64,000 nt of DNA from Trigonopsis variabilis (taxonomy: Eukaryota; Ascomycota; Trigonopsidomycetes; Trigonopsidales; Trigonopsidaceae): positions 1,116,001 to 1,180,000 of the forward strand of contig PPXM03000001.1 in NCBI GenBank assembly GCA_003707065.3, given 5' to 3'. The position numbers and the translations under genes are program-made. Under the pieces are notes generated by a model. That model ran no database searches, was not told the origin of the DNA, and saw only the letters and a list, made by a program, of their open reading frames with translations. This document shows, piece by piece, positions 12,001-22,986 of this stretch (position 1 is its first letter; every line of letters begins with the position of its first letter).

Positions 12001-12232
12001 ATATGTAAAATTCTCGGGGGAGTTATGTCTGTCTTTCATCACTGTTTTGGGTAAAGAATTATGAGTTATGATAATGTATATAAACCTTATGTTCTATAGC
12101 GTGTATAACAAATAAAGCTATCTAGTAGGCATGAACTATGACTGATCTCGTGTGCTTTCTTGGTCGAGACTGCCCTTCGAGTGAGCGTTACCAAGAAGAG
12201 CGACAGCAACACCAGTCCACCTATTTGCCATC

Positions 12233-13599
12233 ATGTCTACTTTAGAAGACTTAGAGGCATTGGAACATCACAATGATAGTGCAATGGAAGGGGTTGAGCC
12301 CACAAAAGAAGAAGGATTGGACGATGATATTTTAAACGCTTCAACGAGTGAGATCCGCAACCGGCGGCGATTATTAGATAATGACATTCGAGTGATGAAG
12401 AGTGAATATCAGCGGTTGACTCACGAGAAAAATAACATGCTTGAGAGCATCAAAGATAATCAAGAGAAGATTGAGAATAATAAACAGCTTCCTTACCTGG
12501 TTGGCAATATCGTTGAGATTCTTGATGTTGAGGCGGATGCGGAGGCGACTGAAGAAGGTGCCAATGTTGATCTAGATGCTGCTCGGACCGGAAAATCAGC
12601 AGTCGTGAAGACCTCTACTCGGCAGACTATATTCTTACCATTGATTGGATTGGTGGATCCCGAAACTCTTAGGCCTGGCGACTTGGTGGGTGTCAATAAA
12701 GATTCATACTTGGTGTTAGACAAATTACCGGCTGAGTACGATAGTCGAGTCAAGGCGATGGAGGTCGATGATAAACCCTCAGAGACATATGCTGATATTG
12801 GCGGGTTGGACAAACAAATCGAAGAGTTGGTTGAGGCTGTAGTATTACCCATGAAGCAAGCCGATAAGTTTAAGAAACTGGGTATTAAGCCTCCAAAAGG
12901 TATTTATTTTCGCGGAAGAATTGCTTGTTAACATTTCTAGGTGCTCTTATGTATGGTCCACCGGGAACTGGTAAGACTCTCTTAGCCAGGGCTTGTGCTG
13001 CTCAGACAAATGCTACGTTCTTAAAGATTGCTGCTCCTCAGCTCGTTCAAATGTTCATCGGCGATGGTGCCAAACTGGTTCGAGATGCCTTTTCTCTGGC
13101 GAAAGAAAAAGCCCCTACCATCATCTTTATTGATGAATTGGATGCAGTTGGTACCAAGCGGTTCGATTCTGATAAATCGGGCGATCGAGAAGTCCAACGA
13201 ACTATGTTGGAGCTTCTTAACCAGTTGGATGGCTTTAGCAGCGATGACCGAGTCAAAGTCTTGGCCGCGACTAATCGAGTCGATGTATTGGATCCTGCCT
13301 TGCTACGAAGCGGTCGATTAGACCGAAAGATCGAATTCCCGCTACCAAACGAAGAGGCTAGAGCTGGTATCTTACAAATCCATTCGAGAAAAATGACCAT
13401 CGATGAAAACAACATCAATTGGCAGGAATTGGCACGGTCGACTGACGAGTTCAATGGAGCTCAACTAAAGGCCGTTGCTGTTGAAGCCGGTATGATTGCC
13501 CTCCGAAACGGACAGAATGTCGTCAAGCACGAAGATTTCGTCGAGGCTATTACCGAAGTTCAAGCTCGCAAGTCGAAAACAGTCTCATTCTATGCCTAG
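12233..13599 (+). CDS. RPT5: 26S proteasome AAA-ATPase subunit Rpt5
   Basis: One of six ATPases of the 19S base ring that unfold substrates and open the 20S gate. Exons 12233-12899 and 12941-13599, with a 41-nt intron; 441 aa. The splice restores [17 protein letters not shown] just before Walker A. N-terminal coiled coil at about 35-80 ([19 protein letters not shown]), an OB fold, then the AAA domain with Walker A near 230, Walker B ([11 protein letters not shown]), and a sensor/arginine-finger region ([13 protein letters not shown]). The C-terminus is SFYA, an HbYX-type tail as expected for Rpt5, which docks in the 20S alpha ring. The next gene downstream on the same strand is RPN13, also a 19S subunit. 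Confidence 0.97.
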
Positions 13600-13846
13600 A
13601 TCATCCTTTCTCCAGTGCCGAAAATGTCATATTCTATGCCGATCTAATGTAGCCGTTATATTCTGTTTATTGAGATATCGTCTTCAAAATGAAGCCGACT
13701 TGCTTTTAGGCCCATTCTATCTGTAGTTTCCGTCCATAGTAAGCTATAATGAGCAGAAGCTGGCAGTTTTCCAAGGTCAGGTGCTGTAACGAATACCTGA
13801 GACAACGTCAACACTTCACCATCCATCTTGAAACCTGACAACATCA

Positions 13847-14823
13847 ATGTCGAGCCAACCCGTTTCTTTCAAAGCTGGGATACTTCATTTAGATTCGTCG
13901 TCGCATATCTTAATTCCTCGCCCTGATCGAGGTCAGATCACCGTCTGGCCTGGCTCATCGGAAGGGTTTGCCACGTTTGTTTGGGAACCACGGACCCAAG
14001 TTGAGGAGATTGCCGAGCCATTGAGCCGGGAAGAACTATTATTAGTTCCTGGAGATGCCGAATGGAAACCTATCTCTTGTCCAACAGGAAGAGTATGTGT
14101 TTTGAAGTTCTCGTCTTCGGGCCAGAGCCATTTCTTTTGGCTCCAGGATCCTGTCGATGATGGAGAGGCGGTGAATACGTTTACGACTGCAGATCGGGAA
14201 CGATGTGCTCAGGTGTCGGCATATTTGAATGGAGAGACAGAGTGGAGTGTGGATAATTCAGCGTTCGATTTTAATAAGAGCAAGAAGGAGGATGATGATG
14301 ATGATGAAGAGATGGGTGATTCCAATAATCCGCCACCATCGGTATCAGAATCAAACGTCGAGAATACCACATCGGAATCTGCGTCTGGATCGGGAACTAG
14401 TGCTACACAAGATGCGTGAGTGAATGCTATATAAGCGTGTACCTAATCTCTAGTCCTTCCGGTGGCAACCAACCTCAGGGCAACAGCCTTCCCATTCTTG
14501 ATATTTTAGATGCTGTTTCAATACAAGATTTGGTGCAATTGGTCCGCGGGTTATCAGATGATGAGTTGAGGAGTTTGTATGACTTATTACCGTCCGATCG
14601 TCACTCAGATGGTCAGTTGATCCTTCCTCATACTCGTGAGAGCTTAATTCGGGTAATCCAAAGTCCACAGTTTCATGCGGCACCAGGAACTCTAAGCAGT
14701 GTATTACGGACGAGTCAGATGGAGGGCGGCCAGATGGGAATGGCTATTACTCGAGATTTAAATCTACCCTATAATGGAGAAGGAGTGGAAGCATTTCTGA
14801 CGAGTTTACGAAGTGTTGCTTAA
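13847..14823 (+). CDS. RPN13: Proteasomal ubiquitin receptor Rpn13/ADRM1
   Basis: 19S subunit that binds ubiquitin and Rpn2 through its Pru domain and, in many species, the deubiquitinase Uch37 through its C-terminus. Exons 13847-14415 and 14454-14823, with a 38-nt intron; 312 aa. Residues about 5-125 form the Pru domain (FKAGI, WKPISCPTGRVCVLKF, HFFWLQD). An acidic, Ser-rich linker follows (KKEDDDDDEEM). The C-terminal 100 residues (LDILDAVSIQDLVQLVRGL, LPYNGEGVEAFL) match the DEUBAD/Uch37-binding domain, which Saccharomyces Rpn13 lacks. So this genome keeps the full two-domain form. Only about 250 bases separate it from RPT5. Confidence 0.93.
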
Positions 14824-14914
14824 TGCTTTTTTCTGAAAGAACCTAGATGACTAGACATTCTGCAGTATCCAGCACCTAGCACACGTTACTTTGCCATGCA
14901 TATTATGTAAGAGA

Positions 14915-16040
14915 CTATTGAATTGTCGTTGGATCGATGGAGACCCTAGAATAGAGGCTTTCTTGAAGCGCAGTGCTGTCGAGATTCTTCCCAATCAGGA
15001 CAAGCTTAGGCTTGCCTGAAGCTGAGGCCGCATCGACAATTTCATACGTTTCACCAACACCTTGAAGAATTTTTGGCTCTGAATCAGTGAGAAGAAAGAG
15101 ACCTTTAGCTCGATGGATTTCCACAGACGAGTTATCCCATAACATATGTTGTAGCCACGATTCCAATTGCGTTAATTGAGCAGAACTTAGGGCGGGGAGA
15201 GGAATAGAGATTGTTGAAATTCGATGATCATGCCAGCCAGTAGTAGCAGCAGTAGCTAGGTCGGAGACGGTCGAGTAGGCTTCTAGATCCAAAATTGACT
15301 CGAGAGGAAGTTTACCGTACGTGGTCTGGGTGATTGGTGCAAGCGCGTTGATAGAACGGACCGTATCGATGATTTCATCTAATTTCTCCGATGAGACCAG
15401 ATCACATTTATTTATGATCAGCCGGTCGGCACATGCGATCTGGATGGCAGCGGTGGAGGTCTGACGTTTCTGGGGATCGTGAGGGTCTATTGTCGAGTCA
15501 TTCAGATTGGCAAGGATATTCTGAGCATCCAGAACCGTGATAACTCCGTCAAGGTAGATTGAAGAACTGAGGGCCTCATCTAGCCAGAACATTGTGGCTA
15601 TAGGACCAGGATCGGCAACTCCAGTTGTTTCCAATAATATATAGTCGAATTTTCCTTTCTTTTCCATTAGTGATTCAATGGCGGCCACCCCATTGTCTTT
15701 AACACTACAACAGAGGCAGCCATTGCCCAAGTCTAGCCATTCTTCATAGACCTGATCTCCCTCGCTGACGGTCAAACTTTTCTCTATATCAGAGGAATCT
15801 CCAAATTCATTCAGAATCACGGCAATCTTCTTTTCACGTTGCTGACAGACATAGTTCAGTAAAGTCCTAGGTCTTAGCTCCTCCCTGAATAATGTACTCA
15901 CGATTTGCCCGATCCCAAATATCCTGTAATAATAGTCAGTGGCACTCTTGTCTATTTAATTAGATTTCCTCTGGTGATGATGTTACCTCTTCGATCAAAT
16001 CGGGAATATCATCTTGCCCTTGGTCTGGTGGTTCATTCAT
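14915..16040 (-). CDS. ZNG1: COG0523 GTPase metal chaperone (Zng1/CobW family)
   Basis: G3E-family GTPase that hands zinc to methionine aminopeptidase 1 in yeast and mammals. Three exons: 15987-16040, 15902-15951, 14915-15866, with two 35-nt introns; 351 aa. The second intron cuts the P-loop: [13 protein letters not shown], so the long open frame starting at 15901 lacks GTP binding and its apparent start is intron sequence. The metal motif CxCC is present (GCLCCSVK). Other G-protein motifs are [10 protein letters not shown] and NKCD. The N-terminal 18 residues ([18 protein letters not shown]) resemble the short acidic tail that Zng1 proteins use to bind their client. C-terminal CobW_C domain from about 240. 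Confidence 0.93.
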
Positions 16041-16787
16041 TCGAGCAGGACGTCCAACACGGCACTCGGTACGCGGCACTCACTAACTTTACACTTACTC
16101 ATTTAATGCAGACGAGACCCCACGACAACCGAACGACTAAAACAAAACAAAGCTCGGAATAGCTACACTTGATTCTAGAGAAACTTTTAGTCCGGCAAGA
16201 AGACTGTCGCTACATCTTAGCTACGTAAATTTAGCAATCAAGGCAAGGCGATTCGCAATTAAAGAGCCAGAGAAAGATCGACGAGTCGGGATGACGATAA
16301 AGCATAGCAACCGGTGGTCTAATCACCCTAATCCGATCGATGCTTATTCTAATCAATCATGACGAAATCTCAGACCGAGACGGGTGGCTAGACATAGACG
16401 CCCATTAAGAACAATCTAGACTAGTAGTGGCGCAATGAGCTGCGCGGTTAGCTAGGTAAAGTGAGCCAATGACAAGGTGGAAGAGTGACCTATGGCGTCG
16501 AGCAAATAGAATGGGCCTGTTACAAGCACACTGAGGGTCAAGGGAAGCATAAATGGGTCCTTAGGAATGACATAATTAGAACTTCATTGAAGTTTAAAAC
16601 TAAAAGAACACAGGCATCCAAATAAGTAATATGAAGGATCTGCCAACGGTAGGACTCTCAAAATGTGTGGTACCTGAACGGTTGCATCTAACCCTTCTCT
16701 TTCTTAGCGGAGGTGGATGTAACCATCGGGTCAGAAAAGTAGAAAAGCCACGTTGACCACTTTGGCCGGGGTCATCTTTCCACCTTC
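16041..16787. other. Divergent intergenic region ZNG1 / PCM1
   Basis: About 750 bases with frequent stops in all frames. I see no gene. A tRNA-like A-box string near 16430 has no matching B box. The region should carry both promoters. Confidence 0.45.
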
Positions 16788-18469
16788 ATGTCACCCAAGA
16801 GTCGATACACCTATGGAACGGCAGGATTTAGGATGAAAGGAGAGCTCTTAGCTCCAGCAGTGTTTCGAGTGGGAATGCTGGCTGCTCTGAGATCGCAGTA
16901 TTTAGGTGGACAATACATTGGAGTGATGATCACAGCCTCTCATAACCCTCCTGAAGATAATGGAGTGAAACTGATCGATCCAGAGGTACGTTGGGGCAAA
17001 CGCTCTATTGAATCTAGATTAACTTTTGTTTAGGGAGAAATGCTCGAGGTTGGTTGATTTTTCGGTCGTGATCTAACCCCGTTTCAGGCTTCATGGGAGA
17101 CTTATGCTACTAGTTTTTCTAACGCATCCTCAGACGAAGAGTTGGTTTCCTTACATGATAAGTTATGTGAGACGATGAGGATAGACTTGTCTATTCATCC
17201 CAAAGTGGCCTTTGCTCGAGATACTCGGTAGGAGAAAGTTGTTACTAAAACTGACGGTACAGTCAAACGGGACCAATGCTGGTTGAAAACTTGAAAAAAG
17301 GACTGAATACTGCGGATGCCGTGTACACAGACTATGGGGTCTTGACTACCCCGCAACTGCACTATATCGTGAGATGTCTCAATACCGTGAATTCTCCAAA
17401 CTCTTATGGCGAGCCGTCGGAAGAAGGATACCACACCAAGTTGTCCCAGGCATTTAAGAGACTCCAGTTTGGTCAGCCAAAGGTTTCTATTACTGTTGAC
17501 TGTGCCAATGGAGTGGGCGCCATTCAATTAGAAAAGTTGCAGGCTCATCTTGCTCGATCCATTCTCGATATAACCATCGTTAATGGCGCCACTAATGATT
17601 ATGCCAGTCTCAACTGTCACTGTGGGGCCGACTACGTGAAGACTCAACAGCGGGCTCCTAAGAACGTGGTGCTCGAGCCCTTCAAACTCTATTGCAGTTT
17701 TGACGGTGATGCTGATCGTATAATCTTTTACTTTTCTGATCAGGACGAGAAATTCATGCTCTTGGACGGTGACCGAATCGCCTCGCTTGTGTCGATGTTT
17801 ATCTCCGACCTCATTCGTGATATCGGCATCGAAGGCCTAAGTGTTGGCGTTGTCCAGACAGCGTATGCCAACGGCAACTCTACTGAATATATCCGGAACA
17901 GTCTCCATCTTCCTGTCGAGTGCACCCCGACTGGAGTTAAGCACCTCCATCATTCAGCACAGCGATACGACATTGGGGTCTATTTTGAAGCCAACGGGCA
18001 TGGAACAGTGCTCTTCTCCGAAGATTGCTTAACTTCTTTAAAAGCTTACGAGGCTAAGACGCCAGCCCAAAAGACTGCTCTCGACCAGTTGTTGGCCCTC
18101 GTGGATGTCATCAACCAAACTGTCGGCGACGCTATTTCAGACTTATTGATGGTCTTGACTATCCTGTCTCATAAGAACTGGAGCGCCAGCGAGTGGGAAT
18201 CAATCTATACGGATCTTCCCAATCGTCTAATCCAGGTGGTGGTAAACGATCGAACTGCTTTCAAGACAGTTGACGCTGAGCGACGACTGGTGTCACCACC
18301 AGGGCTCCAGGACAAGATTGATGCCTTGGTCAAAAAGTATACGCGGGCTCGAAGTTTTGTCCGAGCGAGTGGGACCGAGAATGCAGTCAGAGTCTATGCC
18401 GAAGCCAGTTCTAGGGCCGAAGCGGACGAGTTGGGTCTAAAAGTGACGGAACTCTTGAATCCTTATTAA
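16788..18469 (+). CDS. PCM1: Phosphoacetylglucosamine mutase
   Basis: Interconverts GlcNAc-6-phosphate and GlcNAc-1-phosphate on the route to UDP-GlcNAc, needed for chitin, N-glycans and GPI anchors. Four exons: 16788-16985, 17034-17048, 17088-17227, 17263-18469, with introns of 48, 39 and 35 nt; 519 aa. Exon 2 is 15 nt and encodes GEMLE, matching the family block LxDPxGEML. Substrate and catalytic motifs: YGTAGFR near the start, the phosphoserine loop TASHNP, the metal loop DGDADR, and the sugar/phosphate-binding [14 protein letters not shown] at the end. The N-terminus is about ten residues shorter than in animal AGM1 but reaches the first conserved block. The long frame 17276-18469 alone would be only the C-terminal part. 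Confidence 0.95.
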
Positions 18470-18584
18470 CTCCAAAACCGTTTATGATGAATGACATGGA
18501 TGCCAAAAAAAAGTTGCAACTTAGATCTATATGCTACACTATACATAGATAATATCGTTTTTATCTTTTTACCCTCCAACGAGT

Positions 18585-19640
18585 TCACTCGGTCTTTGGT
18601 TTTGGTTCCATTTGATTGAGCAGGTCTTGGTAGATCCAGATATAGAAAAAGCACGTCGGCGCTACTGTAGACAAATGCCAGAGAGCATGAGCATCGAGAG
18701 AAGCTCCAAAGACTGGCGCAAAGTCGAATAGCTCAAGAGACATCGAAGCAATAACCCAAATGACAAAAATTAGGGGTTTCCAGGCCCAAAGTCTACCGCC
18801 ATAGGGAGGATCGAGTTTTAAAAAGAGGCCATAGTAGAGAGAGGTGCAGACCCAGATAAGATTCTGCAGCATTCCCACAGCGACATTAGCTGCCATATTG
18901 TATGAGTAGGAAAATGTGACGAGAGATAAATAACCAATGTGTAGAGATAGAGCAAAAGCTGCCACCGCAACGAGTGAGAGGCCAATTGCACGGCGAGATT
19001 TTGTATAGAGAAGAAAAGTTCGAACAAGAGCGTAGACGAGACCGTATAATACAAAAGTTCCAGCGAAGAAGTAATCAAGCCGCTCGGTGACAACAGTGTC
19101 TCTGATGTGGAAAACGGTAGAAGCAATCCAGGCTCCAATCCCAATAAAAGACATAACCAAAGCCCACGGACGGAGGGCGTTAGTTGCGATTTGTTCTTGA
19201 CAAAGCAAATGTAGACCAAACAAGTGGGCCACTAGATTAGCCAATGAAAACAAAACCGATGCTGGCTCCTGCATCCCCCACCGGCGAACAAAAGGCCATT
19301 TTCCATGGAATTGGACGACATCATGTCCTTGTTCTATCCGAAGAGCAGTAGTCTCATGCTGGCAGCGGTAGTCGCATTCCGAGAAACAATCCCAGTGAAG
19401 AAGCCCTGCAAGCCGAGGCAGGTTATACTTATCAATTGCCTTCCGAGCTATTGGGCTCGTTAAGTACTCGTTTCGAGGATAATCTCCATGAAAAGGGTGA
19501 GTCGTGAAGTCTATTGAGCCATCCTGAGGGCATTTGGCATCACAACAGGCCAAGCAACACTGCTGGAAGACCACCAAGTTATCACCTGTGGATGCTAGCG
19601 TAAAGGTTAGAAGAGCTAGTAACGCCCACCACTTTATCAT
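18585..19640 (-). CDS. PER1: Per1/PGAP3 GPI-phospholipid remodelling protein
   Basis: ER or Golgi membrane protein of the CREST superfamily, needed for removal of the sn-2 acyl chain of GPI anchors. 351 aa as a single exon. Signal peptide MIKWWALLALLTFTLA, then a Cys-rich luminal domain (CCLACCDAKC, CFSECDYRC) and the block QFHGKWPF. About seven membrane segments follow, with the catalytic-type residues in STVFHIRD and DAHALWHLST. An alternative 5' end is possible: ATG at 19779, a 67-nt exon ending CCCAG|GTAAGT, a 127-nt intron ending CTAAC...CACAG at 19586, joining in frame at Gly-Asp-Asn-Leu and replacing the signal peptide. I prefer the single-exon start because its signal peptide is better. 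Confidence 0.92.
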   Translation of the reverse strand: MIKWWALLALLTFTLASTGDNLVVFQQCCLACCDAKCPQDGSIDFTTHPFHGDYPRNEYLTSPIARKAIDKYNLPRLAGLLHWDCFSECDYRCQHETTALRIEQGHDVVQFHGKWPFVRRWGMQEPASVLFSLANLVAHLFGLHLLCQEQIATNALRPWALVMSFIGIGAWIASTVFHIRDTVVTERLDYFFAGTFVLYGLVYALVRTFLLYTKSRRAIGLSLVAVAAFALSLHIGYLSLVTFSYSYNMAANVAVGMLQNLIWVCTSLYYGLFLKLDPPYGGRLWAWKPLIFVIWVIASMSLELFDFAPVFGASLDAHALWHLSTVAPTCFFYIWIYQDLLNQMEPKPKTE

Positions 19641-20518
19641 GTGATTAAAATGATTGAAGCTTGGGTTGGATCAGACTCCAGATCTGCCTAGCTCAGTGTG
19701 GTTGGGACTTACCTGGGTTGTTCTCTTGGTCTACTAGACAGATCGAACCTATCAAGGCCACCAGGGCCTTGTACGACATGAGTCGTTTGTGCTGCTCTGG
19801 GATATGCTATGTTGGATAGACTATAATTCGTATGGTGGTTGGAAGAGTGGATGGTACTTTTTAATTAATGGCCAGTTCTGAAACCACAAAGACGATCATG
19901 AATTGCTTTAAAGACGTCCGGATGCCATATACTAGGTCTATGATCAGAGATATGGATTGCGGCGAGTTTTCAGGTTAGTTTCTCATGAAGGCTAATATGT
20001 GCTTTGCTCGAGAATACTTGTTTCTCGAGTACATATCTGTATACAGGCAGAGTCATCGTGATCATTCTCTGATTGACATGATCCACTTCGAAGCTTGTTT
20101 AAGAATAGGACTCATAGCCGATAACGAAGAAGAAACAACGTCTAGAGTATATACAGATCACAGGCATTGTGACTGATCAATCTGGCTCGCGTGCATTTCT
20201 TAGACACTAAACGTGTAACACCAACGACCGAGCGATAGTTGCCAGTCTGGAGTCATCGTTACCCTGATGCCATGCTGTAGAGATCAGCGAAGCCGTAGGC
20301 AGAAGAATTCTGGTTATTAAGATCCACCATGTATTCGTTGAGCGAGAGAATGTAGTTCAGTATTTATTTGGTCCTTGGCTCCTCTACAGCTGTGGTCTTG
20401 CATTCGATTGCGATGCCGTAAGCGGTCAAGGTGTTATCGTTGCCAAGGGCAGACCGCAAGTACGCCTTGAGCAGCCGTTGTTTATCAGTCACTTTATAAC
20501 AACCCCACTGTTGAATTA
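19641..20518. other. Divergent intergenic region PER1 / NPC2-like
   Basis: About 880 bases. The part nearest PER1 (19713-19779) may be an alternative first exon of that gene. The rest shows only short noise frames, such as 19985-20176, and no RNA gene that I can recognise. Confidence 0.4.
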
Positions 20519-21085
20519 ATGCGATTGAATTTCTTAGTCAGTTTGGTTGCCAGCTCGAGCTTATTGCTGGCCCCGCTTTCTTATGCGTTGGCGGAAGACG
20601 CTGTGCCGATTGCGGTATTGGACAAAGATGAGCCTGGGACCATTCCTGGTGGGTCCCCGGTGAAGTTGTGCGACTTGGAGGAGGATAGGTCTCTTCATAT
20701 TTGGCTATTGGAAATTGACCCAAACCCACCGGTAGCAGGAAGCACCTTGACCTTTACTGCCAAAGGTTTATTAGACGCCCCCGTGGCAGAAGGAGCTTAT
20801 GTTGACGTTGAGGTGAGATATGGGCTAATTAAGTTGATAGAGGATGAATTCGATCTCTGCGAGCAACTCGGCAAGGCTGACATGGAGTGTCCCGTCCCTG
20901 CTGGAATTATCTCTGTCACCAAAGAAGTCGAGCTCCCTGCCGAAATCCCTCCTGGGACTTATAATGTGATTGCCCGAGCCTACAATGCCGATGACTCGTT
21001 CATTACTTGCTTGACCGCAACGGTCACGTTTGACTCTAGTGGTCTAATGGCCAAACTTGGCGAGAAGCTCAGAATTCAAGACTAG
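20519..21085 (+). CDS. NPC2: Secreted/vacuolar ML-domain lipid-transfer protein (NPC2-like)
   Basis: 188-aa protein of the MD-2-related lipid-recognition family, fungal phosphatidylglycerol/phosphatidylinositol transfer type, expected in the secretory pathway or vacuole lumen. A clear signal peptide covers about residues 1-25 (hydrophobic LVSLVASSSLLLAPLSYALA). The mature part has the ML-domain features: an N-terminal Cys (VKLCDLEE), the PxPPVAGSTL strand, the Cys pair around DLCEQ and MECPVPAG, and YNVIARAYNADDSFITCLTATVTF at the end. No intron. Function in sterol or phospholipid handling is inferred from the family. Confidence 0.9.
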   Translation: MRLNFLVSLVASSSLLLAPLSYALAEDAVPIAVLDKDEPGTIPGGSPVKLCDLEEDRSLHIWLLEIDPNPPVAGSTLTFTAKGLLDAPVAEGAYVDVEVRYGLIKLIEDEFDLCEQLGKADMECPVPAGIISVTKEVELPAEIPPGTYNVIARAYNADDSFITCLTATVTFDSSGLMAKLGEKLRIQD

Positions 21086-21243
21086 TCGCTCTGGATGTAC
21101 GGTAGTAGAGGAGGATTCATTACGTCTTGTACTCTCGTAGACTAGCAATCATTGAATGATTCTCTCTAATAAGCTTTCCATCAAGGACAACTGCCTCCAA
21201 GTGTCACGCCAGGCTCACATAGGGCAGCATCTTTTCGTTCCAT

Positions 21244-21653
21244 TTATTCACCAAACAACCGTCTGACTCGTCGCAAGACACTGTCCTTTTCAGGGTCGTA
21301 GGGATGGTCCTTTGAGGGGATCTCAAGAACAGCAGGAAAGGCATTCGTATACATATCGACTTGATGTCGGATCTTATCTGCCAGATATTGATTGATCAAC
21401 ACGACTGCTATATCTCCCCGGCCAGCTGTGAACTCCTCAAATGCTTTTGACAACTCGCTTGCTTCCGTCTGGGCGTTGGCCACGAAAAAGTTCTTCGACT
21501 TGGTGTCGGGGTCAATGTTTCCTATCCCCGCTAGAAGAAGACCGGTGACGGAGTCCTGTGAATTAGTCCTGCTCTTTCGGCTCTCTAGAGTCTTACTTCA
21601 TCTCCTATCACGGCGAGGTACTCCCGCTTCTTGTATAAATCCGTACTGGCCAT
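21244..21653 (-). CDS. VMA7: V-type H+-ATPase subunit F
   Basis: Central-stalk subunit of the V1 sector, required for vacuolar acidification. Two exons: 21597-21653 and 21244-21555, with a 41-nt intron; 122 aa, close to the usual 115-125. The spliced N-terminus reads [19 protein letters not shown] and continues [14 protein letters not shown], the signature block of subunit F. The C-terminal half contains [18 protein letters not shown] and [20 protein letters not shown]. The open frame starting at 21483 misses the first third, including the conserved DSVTG block. Confidence 0.95.
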
Positions 21654-22032
21654 CGGAGACGCAGTGTTGCTACTGACTCTACCACAGGTGCAACCCCGAA
21701 CTAAGAGGCTCTGGTGTAGTTTAGACAGAGTACGACTGAGCTGATTGCAGCACTAACCTAATAAGTCCCTCACTGTTTGATTATCATGCTCAATTGATAT
21801 TCCAGGATTGCCTAGGAGAGAAATACTGGCTGTCTAAACCGTAAGGGCCCTAGACGATCCCTCACGGAGTGAAACCCATATCATTCTGCTATTTCCCGAC
21901 CGTCTATTTCTCTTGTTAGCAATTGTCTTTGGTCTTCTCCTTTGATGGGCCAGACGTATCGCTTGACATACTCAGAGCTGATGACTCATGATGTCTTTGT
22001 AGACCTCACTACCACTACGCTGATTCAACGGC
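21654..22032. other. Divergent intergenic region VMA7 / SRY1
   Basis: About 380 bases between divergent genes. Nothing beyond presumed promoter sequence is recognisable. Confidence 0.45.
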
Positions 22033-22986
22033 ATGACAATTGAAATCTCAAAGCAAGATATACTGGATTGCGAGACCCGGATTAAACCTTATATCCATAA
22101 GACTCCTGTGCTAACCTCGAAGGCTCTCGATGCCCTATGTGAAACCAGCCTATTCTTCAAATGCGAGAATTTCCAAAAGATTGGAGCCTTCAAAGCTCGG
22201 GGTGGATTCAATGCCGTCATCCTATCGGCTTCATCTGATCGACCGATTGTGACAGAATCGTCTGGAAATCATGGCCAGGCCGTGGCTTGCGCGTGCCAAC
22301 AGTTAGGCAAGAAGGCCTATGTGATCATGCCGAGCACCGCAAATGAGATCAAAAAGTCCGCTGTCAGAGGCTACGGAGCTACTGTTTTAGAGAGCGAACC
22401 TACTCAAGAGGCGAGAGCGGCTTTATCTGCCAAAGTCGTCAAGGATTATAGTGCTATTTTCATTCACCCGTCGGCAGATAACGTTGTGATAACTGGACAG
22501 GCAACTGCAGGGCTCGAATTGATTCAGCAAGTCAAAGATCTCGATCAGACGCTTGACTTTATCGTCACTCCGGTCGGTGGTGGAGGCCTCTTGTCGGGGA
22601 TCGCTTTAGCAGCCCACTATTTCTCTCCTTCTACAAAAGTCATAGGTGCCGAGCCCGAAGGTGCTGCCGATGCAATTCTCTCGTTCAAGTCGGGTAAAGT
22701 CGAAAAAGCTCCCTATATTGATACAATTGCGGATGGAGTCAAGACAACCTTGAGTGAAAATACGCTAGAAATCATTAGAGCTTATGTTACCGATATCCTC
22801 CTTGCATCTGACCAAGAAATCATAGACGCAATGCGTCTCATTTGGGAGCGGATGAAAATTATCGTCGAGCCTTCAAGCGCGCTTGCCTTTGCAGTGGTCA
22901 TCAAAAACAAGGCGTTATTTGAAAATAAGAAGGTTGGCATTGTCCTTTCCGGCGGCAATGTGGATTTGACCAAACTACCATTCTAA
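22033..22986 (+). CDS. SRY1: Fold-type II PLP enzyme, serine racemase / 3-hydroxyaspartate dehydratase type
   Basis: 317-aa single-exon enzyme of the Sry1/serine racemase group. In yeasts this enzyme deaminates threo-3-hydroxyaspartate; in other fungi and animals it racemises or dehydrates serine. The PLP lysine is Lys54 in GAFKARG. The substrate loop is SSGNHGQA and the phosphate-binding Gly loop is GGGGLLSG. The C-terminal SGGNVD contacts the pyridine nitrogen. There is no ACT-type regulatory domain, which separates it from biosynthetic threonine deaminase Ilv1. Which reaction dominates cannot be told from sequence. Confidence 0.93.
   Translation: MTIEISKQDILDCETRIKPYIHKTPVLTSKALDALCETSLFFKCENFQKIGAFKARGGFNAVILSASSDRPIVTESSGNHGQAVACACQQLGKKAYVIMPSTANEIKKSAVRGYGATVLESEPTQEARAALSAKVVKDYSAIFIHPSADNVVITGQATAGLELIQQVKDLDQTLDFIVTPVGGGGLLSGIALAAHYFSPSTKVIGAEPEGAADAILSFKSGKVEKAPYIDTIADGVKTTLSENTLEIIRAYVTDILLASDQEIIDAMRLIWERMKIIVEPSSALAFAVVIKNKALFENKKVGIVLSGGNVDLTKLPF

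Noticed and set aside
12222-12230. TTTGCCATC immediately before the RPT5 ATG, one mismatch from the proteasome control element TTTGCCACC
   Set aside because: One mismatch, located at the start codon, and no equivalent before RPN13; not convincing.
15867-15901. ATG at 15901 as the ZNG1 start
   Set aside because: The first codons are intron sequence; the P-loop is completed only by the upstream exons.
16425-16460. tRNA-like A-box string TGGCGCAATGAGC followed by GGTTAGC
   Set aside because: No B box (GGTTCRANNCC) at the right distance and no foldable cloverleaf.
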